Part shown: positions 9,063 to 18,700 of the stretch, piece by piece | Numbering within the stretch: the stretch's first letter is position 1 | Layout of the letters: every line of letters starts with the position of its first letter | Source of the DNA: an uncultured Gemmiger sp. | Lineage (GTDB): Bacteria; Bacillota; Clostridia; Oscillospirales; Ruminococcaceae | DNA length: 64,000 nt | Assembly (NCBI GenBank): GCA_944388135.1 | Contig: CALXHP010000002.1 | Location: 62,001-126,000 of the forward strand | Direction of reading: 5' to 3' | Made by a program: the position numbers and the translations under genes | The notes under the pieces: generated by a model | The model's database searches: none | Seen by the model: only the letters and a program-made list of their open reading frames with translations | What the model was told of the DNA's origin: nothing

Positions 9063-9575
9063 TCAGGCAGCGGGTTCCTCCTGCTTGTCGGCAACAGCCT
9101 GCAGGGCCACAGCCAGACCGCCGATGATCCCGTTGAGGGAGCCGGCCAGCATGGAAAGCAGGCCTTCGCGGTTGGGCATGGTGGACAGAGCCTTGACGCC
9201 GGCGGCGTCCATGACCTGACCATCGCAGAAGCCACCCTTGACGACGAAGCGCTTGGACTTGTCGGCATCGGCAAACTTGCACAGGATGCGAGCAGCGGCA
9301 GACGGGTCCTCGGGAGACAGAGCGATGGCGGTATCACCCTTGAAGTAGTCGGTCAGAGCCTCGTACTGGGTGCCCTTGACAGCGAGACGCAGCATGGTGT
9401 TCTTGACGACCATGTAGTGCACGCCGGCTTCACGCAGTTCCTTACGCAGCTTGGTGTCGTCGGCCACGCTGATGCCGTTGTAAGCAACAACAACACCGGC
9501 CAGAGAAGAAGCGATCTCCTCGTTCAGGGCCTTGACAAGAGCCTTCTTGGATTCCAGAATCTTTGCACTGGGCAT
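9063..9575 (-). CDS. rplJ: 50S ribosomal protein L10
   Basis: L10 anchors the L7/L12 dimers on 23S rRNA at the stalk base. The 170-residue protein begins MPSAKILESKKALVKALNEE and carries the MVVKNTMLRLAV RNA-binding region; the C-terminal helix binds L12. The ATG at 9573-9575 follows GAGGTG. The gene has its own strong promoter at 9761-9789 and a leader with an attenuator-like hairpin, the usual set-up for autoregulation by L10-L12. Confidence 0.96.
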   Translation of the reverse strand: MPSAKILESKKALVKALNEEIASSLAGVVVAYNGISVADDTKLRKELREAGVHYMVVKNTMLRLAVKGTQYEALTDYFKGDTAIALSPEDPSAAARILCKFADADKSKRFVVKGGFCDGQVMDAAGVKALSTMPNREGLLSMLAGSLNGIIGGLAVALQAVADKQEEPAA

Positions 9576-9630
9576 TTGAATTTCACCTCGTTCCACTTAC
9601 AGTTTGGTAACGGTAAGCGGCTTTTCGTGT

Positions 9631-9755
9631 AAATAGAAAAGCCCCTTTCCCGTCGCCGGGAAAAGGGCTTGAAAGCACAGCAATCAAACGCACGTTTCTC
9701 GGCAGGTTGGGTTACCCCATTATGCCTTGCGGCACCTGCTGTCTTAAAAACAGCT
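9631..9755 (-). promoter_or_regulatory. rplJ leader (L10 leader type) with attenuator hairpin
   Basis: Between the promoter and rplJ is a transcribed leader of about 180 bases. Its 3' part forms a long GC-rich stem (AAGCCCTTTTCCC pairing with GGGAAAGGGGCTT across 9638-9670) followed by TTTTC on the minus strand, an intrinsic-terminator shape upstream of the gene. The position and shape match the L10-binding leaders of rplJL operons, where L10-L12 binding shifts the RNA between terminating and reading-through forms. I did not verify the L10-binding kink-turn base by base. Confidence 0.6.
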
Positions 9756-9760
9756 TAGAC

Positions 9761-9789
9761 AGTATAGCACGCAAACGTGCGTTTGTCAA
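9761..9789 (-). promoter_or_regulatory. rplJ promoter, sigma-A type
   Basis: On the minus strand there is a consensus TTGACA (9784-9789), a 17-base spacer and TATACT (9761-9766). This gives rplJ-rplL independent transcription from rplK-rplA. Confidence 0.88.
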
Positions 9790-9818
9790 GTACTTTTGTA
9801 AATCAGCAAAAGCTGAGA

Positions 9819-10511
9819 TCAGACACCATACTTGTTGGTGGCAACGCGGACGCCGGGGCCCATGGTGGTAGCCACGGTAGCGCTCTTGAAGTACTGGCCC
9901 TTGGCCGCAGCGGGCTTCGCCTTGGCAATGGCTTCCAGAACGGTGTCCAGGTTGGTCATGAGCTTCTCAGCGCCGAAAGAGGCCTTGCCGATGGGCACAT
10001 GGATGATGTTCTGCTTGTCCAGGCGGTACTCGATCTTACCGGCCTTGGCATCGGTAACAGCCTTGCCAACGTCGGGGGTCACAGTGCCGGCCTTGGGGTT
10101 GGGCATCAAGCCACGGGGGCCAAGGATCTTACCGAGACGGCCAACGCGGCCCATCATGTCGGGGGTGGTGACCAGGACATCGAAGTCGAGGTAGCCGCCC
10201 TGGATCTTGGCGATCAGATCGTCGTCACCGACCTCCTGCGCACCGGCAGCCTCAGCAGCCTTGGCAGCATCGCCCTTGGCGATGGCGATGACGCGGACGT
10301 TCTTGCCGGTACCGTTGGGCAGAACAACGGCGCCACGGACCTGCTGGTCGGCGTGACGGCTGTCAACACCCAGACGGACGTGCAGCTCGACGGTCTCGTC
10401 GAACTTGGCGGTCGCGGTCTTGCAGCAGAGCTCCAGGGCCTCGGCCGGATCATAAGTCTTGCTGCTCTCGATCAGTTTGGCAGCATCGGTATATTTCTTG
10501 CCGTGTTTCAT
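9819..10511 (-). CDS. rplA: 50S ribosomal protein L1
   Basis: L1 binds 23S rRNA at the mobile stalk near the E site and, in many bacteria, represses its own mRNA. The 230-residue length is standard, and the N-terminus [13 protein letters not shown], the [14 protein letters not shown] strand and the [16 protein letters not shown] motif identify it. It begins 18 bases after rplK, in the usual rplKA order. Confidence 0.97.
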   Translation of the reverse strand: MKHGKKYTDAAKLIESSKTYDPAEALELCCKTATAKFDETVELHVRLGVDSRHADQQVRGAVVLPNGTGKNVRVIAIAKGDAAKAAEAAGAQEVGDDDLIAKIQGGYLDFDVLVTTPDMMGRVGRLGKILGPRGLMPNPKAGTVTPDVGKAVTDAKAGKIEYRLDKQNIIHVPIGKASFGAEKLMTNLDTVLEAIAKAKPAAAKGQYFKSATVATTMGPGVRVATNKYGV

Positions 10512-10529
10512 TGCTTATTCCCCTCCTGT

Positions 10530-10955
10530 TCAACCCTCAACGGTAACGCCCATACTGCGGGCGGTGCCCTTGATCATGCTGACGGCAGCCTCCAGAGAGG
10601 CGGCATTCAGGTCGGGCATCTTGGTCTTGGCGATCTCCTCGGCCTGGGCCAGGGTGATGGAGCCGACCTTGTTCTTGTTGGGCACGCCGGAAGCGGTGTC
10701 GATGCCGGCAGCCTTCTTGATCAGAACGGGCGCCGGGGGGGTCTTGGTAATGAAGCTGAAGGAGCGGTCAGCGTAAACGGTGATGACGACGGGGATGATC
10801 ATACCCATCTGGTTCTTGGTACGCTCGTTGAACTCCTTGGTAAAGGCCATGATGTTCACGCCCTTCTGGCCCAGAGCAGGACCAACAGGGGGGGCCGGAG
10901 TCGCCTTGCCGGCGGGAATTTGCAGCTTGATGTAGCCAGTGATTTTCTGTGCCAT
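10530..10955 (-). CDS. rplK: 50S ribosomal protein L11
   Basis: L11 forms part of the GTPase-associated centre and is the substrate of PrmA, whose gene is also in this window (45613-46533). The 141-residue protein shows [29 protein letters not shown] at its N-terminus and the C-terminal RNA-binding domain ending in SMGVTVEG. The ATG at 10953-10955 follows GGAGGTG; the longer ORF to 11018 is not needed. Confidence 0.97.
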   Translation of the reverse strand: MAQKITGYIKLQIPAGKATPAPPVGPALGQKGVNIMAFTKEFNERTKNQMGMIIPVVITVYADRSFSFITKTPPAPVLIKKAAGIDTASGVPNKNKVGSITLAQAEEIAKTKMPDLNAASLEAAVSMIKGTARSMGVTVEG

Positions 10956-11108
10956 AATACTTGCACCTCCAAATTTTGTGGTGAGTTGCGGCCCGCGGTG
11001 CAGGCCTCCCACGGGCATGCGACGGTCGCATACCCTATAAAAACCGTACCCCGGGTCATTGCCCGTTCGCGGTCCTTACCGGAAATTGCTGGGGTCCTGA
11101 GAAATTTC
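10956..11108 (-). other. Structured nusG-rplK intergenic leader
   Basis: This 153-base gap is long for an otherwise tight operon. On the minus strand it holds a near-perfect 11-bp stem, GGGTATGCGAC with GTCGCATGCCC (11013-11035, one wobble pair), and further GC-rich self-complementarity. I see no convincing promoter. A translational control site for L1 or L11 is plausible from family knowledge, but I do not recognise a defined L1-binding motif. Confidence 0.4.
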
Positions 11109-11648
11109 TCAGAACAGTTTGACCTGATGGAGCTCCAGCTCAGCAGGCAGCTCGCGGCCAAACATGGTGATTTTTACGCGCACCTTGCGCGCAGGGATGT
11201 CGATCTCCTCCACGGTACCGACGGAGCCTTCCATCGGTCCGGCGGTGATCTCGACGGTGTCGCCGACTTTGTAATCGACCTGCAGCTCAGCTGTGGTCTC
11301 CACGCCCATCTTGGCAACCTCTGCCTCGGTCAGCGGCTCGGGTTTGGACTCCGGGCCCACAAAACCGGTGCAGCCGCGCGTGTTGCGCACGATGTACCAG
11401 GTGTTGTCGTTCATGACCATTTTGACAAAGACATAGCCGGGGTAGAGCTTGCGCTGGACTTCCTTTTCACCGGTCTTGTTGCCGGTCTTGTCCAGCACTT
11501 CCTCGATCACGGTCTCAGTCGGGACCTTGACGTCGCAGATCAGGTCCTGCAGACGGCGGTTTTCCACCATCGTCATCAGGTCCTGGGCGACCTTGTTCTC
11601 GTAGCCGGAATAGGTATGCACCACATACCAGTTTGCTTGTTCAGCCAT
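11109..11648 (-). CDS. nusG: Transcription termination/antitermination factor NusG
   Basis: NusG binds RNA polymerase and links it to Rho or the ribosome. The 179-residue protein starts MAEQANWYVVHTYSGYENKV (NGN domain, about residues 5-115, with GYVFVKMVMNDNTWYIVRNT) and ends in a KOW domain (VGDTVEITAGPMEGSVGTV). It lies between secE and rplK, the conserved order. Confidence 0.97.
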   Translation of the reverse strand: MAEQANWYVVHTYSGYENKVAQDLMTMVENRRLQDLICDVKVPTETVIEEVLDKTGNKTGEKEVQRKLYPGYVFVKMVMNDNTWYIVRNTRGCTGFVGPESKPEPLTEAEVAKMGVETTAELQVDYKVGDTVEITAGPMEGSVGTVEEIDIPARKVRVKITMFGRELPAELELHQVKLF

Positions 11649-11672
11649 TGGTCATTGCCTCCGCTCAAGCGC

Positions 11673-11948
11673 TCAGGCGCCGACCACAAGGTGGATCGCG
11701 CCGCCGAAGATGATGTCCAGCACAATCAGGACAATTGCCGCGATCAGTACGACGGCAATGACCGTGATGGTGTTGGTCTTGACATCCTTTTTGCTGGGCC
11801 AAACGACCTTTTTCATCTCGCTCTTGGTATCTTTGAAATACTTGGCGATGCCTTTGAAAAAGTTCTTGACCTTGCCAAAAAACGAGGTCTTTTTCTTTTT
11901 GTCGCTTTGAGCCTGGGGTGCGGTGTTCGCAGCTTTCTTGTCCGCCAT
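11673..11948 (-). CDS. secE: Preprotein translocase subunit SecE
   Basis: SecE is the small essential subunit that clamps SecY in the Sec channel. The 91-residue protein has a lysine-rich cytoplasmic N-terminus, the conserved amphipathic stretch EMKKVVWPSKKDV, and one transmembrane helix (ITVIAVVLIAAIVLIVLDIIF). It is the single-helix Gram-positive form. It sits between rpmG and nusG. Confidence 0.95.
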   Translation of the reverse strand: MADKKAANTAPQAQSDKKKKTSFFGKVKNFFKGIAKYFKDTKSEMKKVVWPSKKDVKTNTITVIAVVLIAAIVLIVLDIIFGGAIHLVVGA

Positions 11949-11964
11949 CTCTAAGCTCCTATCC

Positions 11965-12114
11965 TCACTTGGTTTCGCGGTGAAGGGTATGCTTTTTGCA
12001 GAAACGGCAATACTTCTTCATCTCAAGACGATCCGGAGAGTTCTTCTTGTTCTTCTCCTTGTTGTAGTTGCGCTGCTTGCACTCGGTGCAAGCCAGGGTG
12101 ATCTTGACAGTCAT
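11965..12114 (-). CDS. rpmG: 50S ribosomal protein L33
   Basis: This 49-residue gene reads [13 protein letters not shown] and ends RETK before a TGA. It carries two CxxC pairs (CTEC and CRFC), so it is the zinc-binding form of L33. It is the first gene of the rpmG-secE-nusG-rplK-rplA unit and follows the promoter at 12214-12242. The ribosome binding site GGAGGTG lies just upstream of the ATG at 12112-12114. Confidence 0.93.
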   Translation of the reverse strand: MTVKITLACTECKQRNYNKEKNKKNSPDRLEMKKYCRFCKKHTLHRETK

Positions 12115-12213
12115 TGTTCGGCACCTCCATTATCGGTTAATAAGCCTCCCTCGCGCTTACGGGCCGCCCCGGAAAAAGGGCATAAAAAATAAACCCGCAA
12201 AAGAGGTGTTATC

Positions 12214-12242
12214 ATAATAGCACAACCGCGGGTTTAAGTCAA
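12214..12242 (-). promoter_or_regulatory. rpmG operon promoter overlapping a terminator-like inverted repeat
   Basis: On the minus strand there is TTGACT (12237-12242), a 17-base spacer and TATTAT (12214-12219). The spacer contains AAACCCGC (12228-12235), which is repeated inverted as GCGGGTTT at 12191-12198 next to a T-rich run. The promoter therefore sits inside the left arm and loop of what may be the addA terminator. Confidence 0.75.
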
Positions 12243-12290
12243 GGTATCCTGCAGGATTTTTTGCAGGTTTTCTTGGCGGCAGAACGTCCC

Positions 12291-15200
12291 TTATCCTTCC
12301 AGAAGAGGGGTGTCGATCTCCTGCCGCAGGGTAAAGCTGTAGATGGTCAGGCGAGTGACCGGTACGCCCAGGCGCAGCGCAAAGGCATGGCGGTAGAGCC
12401 GCAGCTGGGCCGCATATTCCTTTTTATAGAAGTCCGGGTCCTTGCTGGCGTCCGTCTTGTAGTCGCATATTTCCGCATGGTCGTCAAAAACCAGCACCAG
12501 GTCGGCAATGCCCTGTACCAAAACTTCTGCATCGCTCTCCCCCGCTTCCGGCGTAACCCGGGAAGCCGGCAGGGCCGTGATGAAGGGTTCTTCCCGCAAA
12601 ACAGTGCGGGCCGCCCGGATGCGACGCCAGACACCGCTTTCGAAGAATGGGCGCACCCGTTCCAGGTCCAGCTTGTCCGCCAGATCGGCATCCAGCAGCT
12701 TCAGGTCTTTCTGCCGCCGGACCTCCGCCTGCAGGTCGGGGGCCGGGCCGTCAAAGGGCACGCTCTGCATAAAGGCGTGGATGGCCGTGCCCCGTTCGGC
12801 GCCGGTCATGCCCGTTTTTTGCAGAAAAGCCGGGCGTTCCAGCGCCACCGGGCGGGCGGCGTGGGCCACCGCGCTGACACTGACCTTGGCGGGGATTTTC
12901 TGCAGGGCTTGCCGGGGATTCTGCCAGGCAAAAGACGCTTCCAGCGCCCGGCGCAGTGCCCCATCCGGCCGCGCTTCGGGGCGGGAAGGCCGGGCAGGAG
13001 CTGCCTCCGGCACCGGCAGCAGCCGGACTTTCAGCGGCACCCGGGTGGGCAGATGGTGAGGCAGCAACGCCGTATGCGCCCACAGGGCATCGCTTTCGGG
13101 ATGGAGCAGCACCGCCGTCAGCAGCCACCCCGCCCAGCTGTTCATCCCTTGCATGGCCTCGGGGCCGGTGGCTTCGGCGGCAGCGCAAAGCGCCGGTGTT
13201 TTCAGGCTGCTGTCGGTCTTTTTCAGCGGGATCGTCACAATGAGGGCATCCTGGGCACGGGTCAGCGCCACATAGAGCACACGCATCTCCTCGCTGAGTG
13301 TTTCGGTGCGGATAGCCTGGGCCAACGCGGCGTAGGGCATCGTCTTGTACCGCTTGGCCGCCTGCCCTGCCCGCAGCATGACCCCCACACCCAGACGGCT
13401 GTGAGTCAGCACCGGGCGGATGGCGTCACTCTGGTTGAACTGATGGGCCGTATTGGCCACAAACACCACCGGGAACTCCAGTCCCTTGGAACGGTGTACC
13501 GTCATGATGCTGACACAGCCCGGCCGGGTCTGCCCCCCGCCGCTCTGGTTCAGACCGCCGCTGGCCGCCGCTGCATCCATGGCCCGTACCAATGCGGACA
13601 ATCCCGCCCGCCCGGCACTGCCTGCCCAGGCCACAAAGGCCTGCAGGTCTTCCCGGCAGCGGGCACCGTCGGGCATGGCCCCCACTGCTGCCAGATACCC
13701 TGTGCGGGCCAACAGTTCTTCCAGCAGCCGGTCCACCGGCAAGGTCCGGGCCAGACGCCGGTATTCGGTCAGTTCTTCCATAAAATCCGCAAAGCGGGAC
13801 TGTCCTCCATACAGCACCGCCCCGTACAGACTGCCCTGGGGGCAGCTGCGGCGCAGCGAAACCAGGTCATCCGGTGTATAAGGAAACATGGGGCTCAAAA
13901 GCACCGACGCCAGAGGGATATCCTGGGCAGGGTTATCGATGACCCGCAGCAGCGCCGCAAAAGGACGGATGTGGGGAGCATCCAGCAAATCGGCAGCGGT
14001 ATCGGCAAAGACCGGAATGTCGGCGGCACGCAGGGCCTCCTCATACACCGGGAAGTCGGCACGGCCCCGGAACAGAATACAGAAATCTTCGTACCGGCAG
14101 GGGCGGGGTCCCTCCTTGCTGCGGACCATAAAGCCTTCTTCCACCATGGTGGCGATCCGCCGGGCAATGCCTGCCGCATCCCCCGCCGCGTCGGCACCGT
14201 CAATGACATCCACCTCGCACAGACCGGGGTAAGTTTCTTCCGGTTTGCCCACCACCAGGCGCTGGCCGTCGCCATAAGACACCCCGCCCAGGCCTTCCGA
14301 GAAAAAGACCGAGAACAGATAGTTGATGCCTTCAATGACCCGGGGCGCACTGCGGAAATTGGCATCCAGCGCCAAAGTAGCTGGCCGGGGCGCGGGCTGG
14401 GGATAAGGCTGCCAGTTCTGCTGCTTGCCCAGAAATACCGTGGGGTCGGCCTGGCGGAACCGGTAGATACTTTGTTTGATGTCCCCCACAAAAAAGAGGT
14501 TATCCCCCGCCGGGGAGGCCAGGGCGAAATAGATGGCATCCTGCAGGGCGTTGGTATCCTGATATTCGTCCACCAGCACAGCAGAATACCGCTCGCTGAC
14601 GGTGCGGCAAAGCGGTGTCCGGCTGCCGTCCGGCCCGATGAGAAGATCCAGCGTCAGGTGCTCGAAGTCGGCATAGTCCAGGAGCTTTTCCTCGCATTTG
14701 GCTGCAAAGCAGGCATCGGCAAACCGTTGGGTCACCCGCACCAGTGCCGCCACCAGGGGCGCGGCGCGAAGGCGGTCCTCCTGATATTCCGCTGCCGTGC
14801 AAAGCAAAAATTCGGTGCGCAGCCCGGCGATCTGCTTTTTGGCCCGATCCCGCAGTTCGCTGGCCGCAAAAGCAGCCGGATTGGAATCCTTGCCGCCTTT
14901 GATACGGCCTGCCTTGCGCCAGTTTCCACCGACCTCCTCCAGCACCTGGAGGGCGGCGTCCCAATCTCCCTCCTGCAATTTCCGGCAAAGCCACTCCACC
15001 CGGGCGGCATCCTCCTGCAATACGGCAGTATAGGCTGCATCTGCCGCCTCGTCCCGGGCCGCCGTGCGGGCACCGGCTTCCAGCAGCGCTTTGGCGCCCC
15101 GGGCGCGGTCCAGGGCAATGTGAAGCAGATCCTGTCCCCAGGGGGTATCCTGGGGCGGGGCGTCCTGCTGCCACTGGTCGGCAAAGGATTGCAGCGCCTG

Positions 15201-15773
15201 GGCCGGATGGGGCAGCGAACGGCTGAAATGGTAAAGTTCCAGCACCGCGTTGCCCGCCGTCTGGTCGGTACGGCCCCGGTCATACAGATCCGCAAACGCC
15301 CGGAAATCCGGGTCCCGGTAAGCTTCTTCCAATACGTCGGCAAGGGTTTCCTGCTCGATCCGGGTCAGGTCCGCCTCTTCCGCCGTTTCAAAGTCCGGCG
15401 GCACATCCAGAGCGGCAAAATGCTGCTGTACAAAATGCAGGCAGAAAGCATCCACTGTGCCGATGGAGGCCCGCTGCAGCAACAATTGCTGGCGGCGCAG
15501 CCGTACATCCCCGGGGTGGGCGCGGACTTCATCGGCCAGGCGGGTGGAGATATCGGCGCGCAGTTTGGCCGCTGCCGCATTGGTGAAAGTCATGATCAGC
15601 AGGCTGTCCGCCTCCACCGGGTGCTGCGGGTCGGTGATCAAGCCCACCACGCGCTCCACCAGGACCCGGGTCTTGCCGGAACCGGCCGCCGCCGAAACCA
15701 GCAGGCTGCCGCCCCGTGCACCGATGGCCGCGGCCTGGGCGGGGGTAAATTGAATCTTGGGGGTATCCGGCAT
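12291..15773 (-). CDS. addA: ATP-dependent helicase/nuclease subunit A (AddA)
   Basis: AddA is the UvrD-type 3'-5' helicase and nuclease subunit of the AddAB complex that resects double-strand breaks up to Chi and loads RecA. The 1160-residue protein has Q-motif FTPAQAAAI, Walker A SAAAGSGKT (about residues 27-35), DEYQDTN, the motif III GDIKQSIYRFRQADP, EEMRVLYVALTRAQ near motif VI, and a C-terminal nuclease motif ICDYKTDA near residue 1105. It starts at 15771-15773 after AAAGGAGA, 14 bases behind addB. Confidence 0.96.
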   Translation of the reverse strand: MPDTPKIQFTPAQAAAIGARGGSLLVSAAAGSGKTRVLVERVVGLITDPQHPVEADSLLIMTFTNAAAAKLRADISTRLADEVRAHPGDVRLRRQQLLLQRASIGTVDAFCLHFVQQHFAALDVPPDFETAEEADLTRIEQETLADVLEEAYRDPDFRAFADLYDRGRTDQTAGNAVLELYHFSRSLPHPAQALQSFADQWQQDAPPQDTPWGQDLLHIALDRARGAKALLEAGARTAARDEAADAAYTAVLQEDAARVEWLCRKLQEGDWDAALQVLEEVGGNWRKAGRIKGGKDSNPAAFAASELRDRAKKQIAGLRTEFLLCTAAEYQEDRLRAAPLVAALVRVTQRFADACFAAKCEEKLLDYADFEHLTLDLLIGPDGSRTPLCRTVSERYSAVLVDEYQDTNALQDAIYFALASPAGDNLFFVGDIKQSIYRFRQADPTVFLGKQQNWQPYPQPAPRPATLALDANFRSAPRVIEGINYLFSVFFSEGLGGVSYGDGQRLVVGKPEETYPGLCEVDVIDGADAAGDAAGIARRIATMVEEGFMVRSKEGPRPCRYEDFCILFRGRADFPVYEEALRAADIPVFADTAADLLDAPHIRPFAALLRVIDNPAQDIPLASVLLSPMFPYTPDDLVSLRRSCPQGSLYGAVLYGGQSRFADFMEELTEYRRLARTLPVDRLLEELLARTGYLAAVGAMPDGARCREDLQAFVAWAGSAGRAGLSALVRAMDAAAASGGLNQSGGGQTRPGCVSIMTVHRSKGLEFPVVFVANTAHQFNQSDAIRPVLTHSRLGVGVMLRAGQAAKRYKTMPYAALAQAIRTETLSEEMRVLYVALTRAQDALIVTIPLKKTDSSLKTPALCAAAEATGPEAMQGMNSWAGWLLTAVLLHPESDALWAHTALLPHHLPTRVPLKVRLLPVPEAAPARPSRPEARPDGALRRALEASFAWQNPRQALQKIPAKVSVSAVAHAARPVALERPAFLQKTGMTGAERGTAIHAFMQSVPFDGPAPDLQAEVRRQKDLKLLDADLADKLDLERVRPFFESGVWRRIRAARTVLREEPFITALPASRVTPEAGESDAEVLVQGIADLVLVFDDHAEICDYKTDASKDPDFYKKEYAAQLRLYRHAFALRLGVPVTRLTIYSFTLRQEIDTPLLEG

Positions 15774-15787
15774 GATATGTTTCTCCT

Positions 15788-18700
15788 TTATTCTTCAAAC
15801 GGGTCGGCGGCAGCTTCCACCTTGCGCTCGTTTTCTCCGTCATGGTGGGTGCAGGCAATGCGGAAGTCACAGTAGGTGCAGGGACTGCGTCCGTTGCTGC
15901 ACAGGGGTTGGGCATCGATTTTGCCTGCGTAGAGATTTTGGGACATCTGTTTCAGCAGGCCGTCCAGATGGTCCCGGATGCGGGCCAGCTTTTTTTCATC
16001 GGCCAGGCGGCTCTTGCCGTTGGTGACCCGGCCGGTCTTGGCATGGAAATTCAGCGGCACAAAATTGCCGGTACTGCGTCGGTCCATGGCCAGGTAAACG
16101 CTTTCATCGTCCAGAAGAAGGCCGTTGAGAGGATAGTTGTTTTCCGCCGGTTCTTCCTGGCCGCCTGCTTCGGCACGGGGGATGCTTTCGGGGGCCGGGT
16201 CCGCCAGCAGATATTCCACCCCCGCCGCCGTGGCCCCGGGGAATTTTTCCCCGGCGTTGCGTTCCAAAGTGAACAGGTAGAGCAGCATCTGGCAATCCAG
16301 GCCGCAGTAGACCTCTTTCAGCTGGAAGTCCTTACCGCCGGTCTTGTAGTCCACCACCCGGAGGTAGGTGCGCTCCCCCAACGGCATGGCATCCACCCGG
16401 TCCACCGTGCCTACGATGCGTACCGTGTGTCCGGCACCGTCCTCCAGTTCCACCGGGTCGATCCGGGGCGCATCGGGGTCCTCCCCCGGGCGGTCATCAA
16501 TGCGCAGCTCAAAGGCTACCGGCTGAAAACCGGACTGCCGCAGATCCCGCTGGATGAAGCCCAGCAACCCCACCAGGTTGCGCCGGATCCGGTCGATGAG
16601 ATACTGCATCCGCACCGTGATGCCGGGCAGATTTTCCCGGGTATATTCCTCCACAAGGTCGTCCACAAGGGTCTGGATTTCCTCCTCGGACAGGTCCTTG
16701 AAATGTTCTCCCTGACGGCGCAGGGCATTTTCCAGCACCCAGTGGGTCAATGTGCCGCTGATGTTGGGGGCCAGTTCCGCTTTCTGACGGGGCGCCGCCC
16801 GCAGCACGAACTGCATGAAGTAGCCAAAGGGGCAGGTCTGGTATTTTTCAAACCGGGTGGGGCTGACCCGCAGCCCGGGGCCCAGGAGTTTTTCCAGTTC
16901 GGCGGTATCTTCCACCGTGATTGTTTTGCTTTGCTGCGCCCGATGGACCGCCTCGTATCCGGGCGCTGCATGGTCGGTGTGTTCCGCATCGTTCAGTGCC
17001 TCCCGCAAGGCCTCCCCCTCCCCTTCCCGGCCGAGGTCCTGACTGACAATGCCCAGGATATCCAGCGCCGCCGCCGGGGAAGCCCCCAGTTCCGCGGTGG
17101 TGGGTTCGGTAAATGGCACCTGCAGCAGGCGCCGCACCGACGCCAGTGCAGAGCTGGCGGGGGCATCGTCCCGGGCATGGGCCGCGCCGGGCCAACTGAG
17201 CCACAGAAAAGACCGGGCAGCGGTCAGTGCCTTATAGAAACACACGCCCTCCCGCAGTACCTTGTTTTCAAAGCAATCGGGCAGTTCGGCCCCCTGGCGG
17301 ATCATGGCGTCCCGGTCGGCGTGGGTCAGCAGCCCCTGATCCCCGGGCGTCTTGGGGAACTCCCCTTCCGTCAGCCCCACCACAAACACCGCGTCGGTCT
17401 CCGGCAGGCGCATACGCCCCGCCGTGGTCAGGATCACGCTGTCCAGGCTTTGGGGAATGTGCCCCATATCGGTGGTGCGCAGCAGCAGGGTAAACAGTTC
17501 GGCGTAATCCGCCGGAGGCAGCACTTCCTCCCCCAGCAGCTGGGCCAGCTGGTTCAGCAGACCCATGACCACATTCCACTCCCGCAGGACTTCGTCGGCT
17601 TCCGGCAGACGCCCCTGATCCCGCAGGGTCTTTGCCAGGGCATTGAGGGTATCCTCCGCCCCCAGGGACTGCAAAAAGAGGCAGATCTGTTTGGTCAGCG
17701 CCGCCGCCCCCGCATTTTTGGTACGGGGCAGGAATTTCTGGATGCGCTCTGCCAGAAATGACCGGGCTGCCTCCGCATCCTGCCGGGTGCGCACATCTTC
17801 CGGCCGCTCGATGTCGGCATATCCGGCGGCGCTGCGGGTAAAGGGCGCACGCCAGTCCGCCGCCTTGAGGGACCAGGTATAGGCATAGTTTTCCAGCGCC
17901 GTCTGCTGCCGTTCCGGCAGATCCACCAGTCCGGTTTTCAGCAGCCGCAGCACCGTGCGGCTGGAGATCCCGCCCCGGGCCAGATCCAACGCCGCGTGTA
18001 CGGCACGGGCGGGGGCGGTGTTTTCCGGTGTCGTGGCCTCGTCACAGAACAGCGGGATATTTTGCAGACGGAATTCGTAGCGAATGGGCCCCAGATACTG
18101 TTCGGCATCCCGGCAGATCACTGCCATACGGTGATAGGGCGTTCCTCCACGGGCGCGGGCGGCAATCTCCGCCGCCACCGCCTTGGCCTCCGCCTGACGG
18201 CTGGCCGCCCCATAACATACAATGGCCGGATTTTCCGGGTCCACAGTGCAGTCCGGTGTATAGGTGGGGTCAGACAGCAGCAGGTTCAGCTCCGCCAGCG
18301 CCGGTGTATCCCTGTGGCGCAGATCCTCGGTGAGGGTCTCGGTATGTACCGCCACCCCGGCATCCGACGCCATCCGACGCAGGCTGGAAGCCACCCCTTT
18401 GGCGCCGCTGAACAATCCCATGCCGCCGTCCCGGTCCTCGGGGCCGTCACAGCACAGGCACACCGTCACATCCGCCACCGGCAGCATGGCTGCCAGCAGC
18501 GCCCGCTTGGGTGCGTTGAATGTATCAAATTCGTCAATATACACAGCCCGTCCGGCAAAGAAATCCTCATCCAGATACTGTGCCGCCAGCTGCTGACGGT
18601 CCCCGGGGTCCATGGCGCTTTGGCCCAGCAAGGCCTCGTATGCCCCATAGATCAGGGAAAGCTCCTGCAATTTATCCCGGTCCGCCCCCGGCGCACAGGC

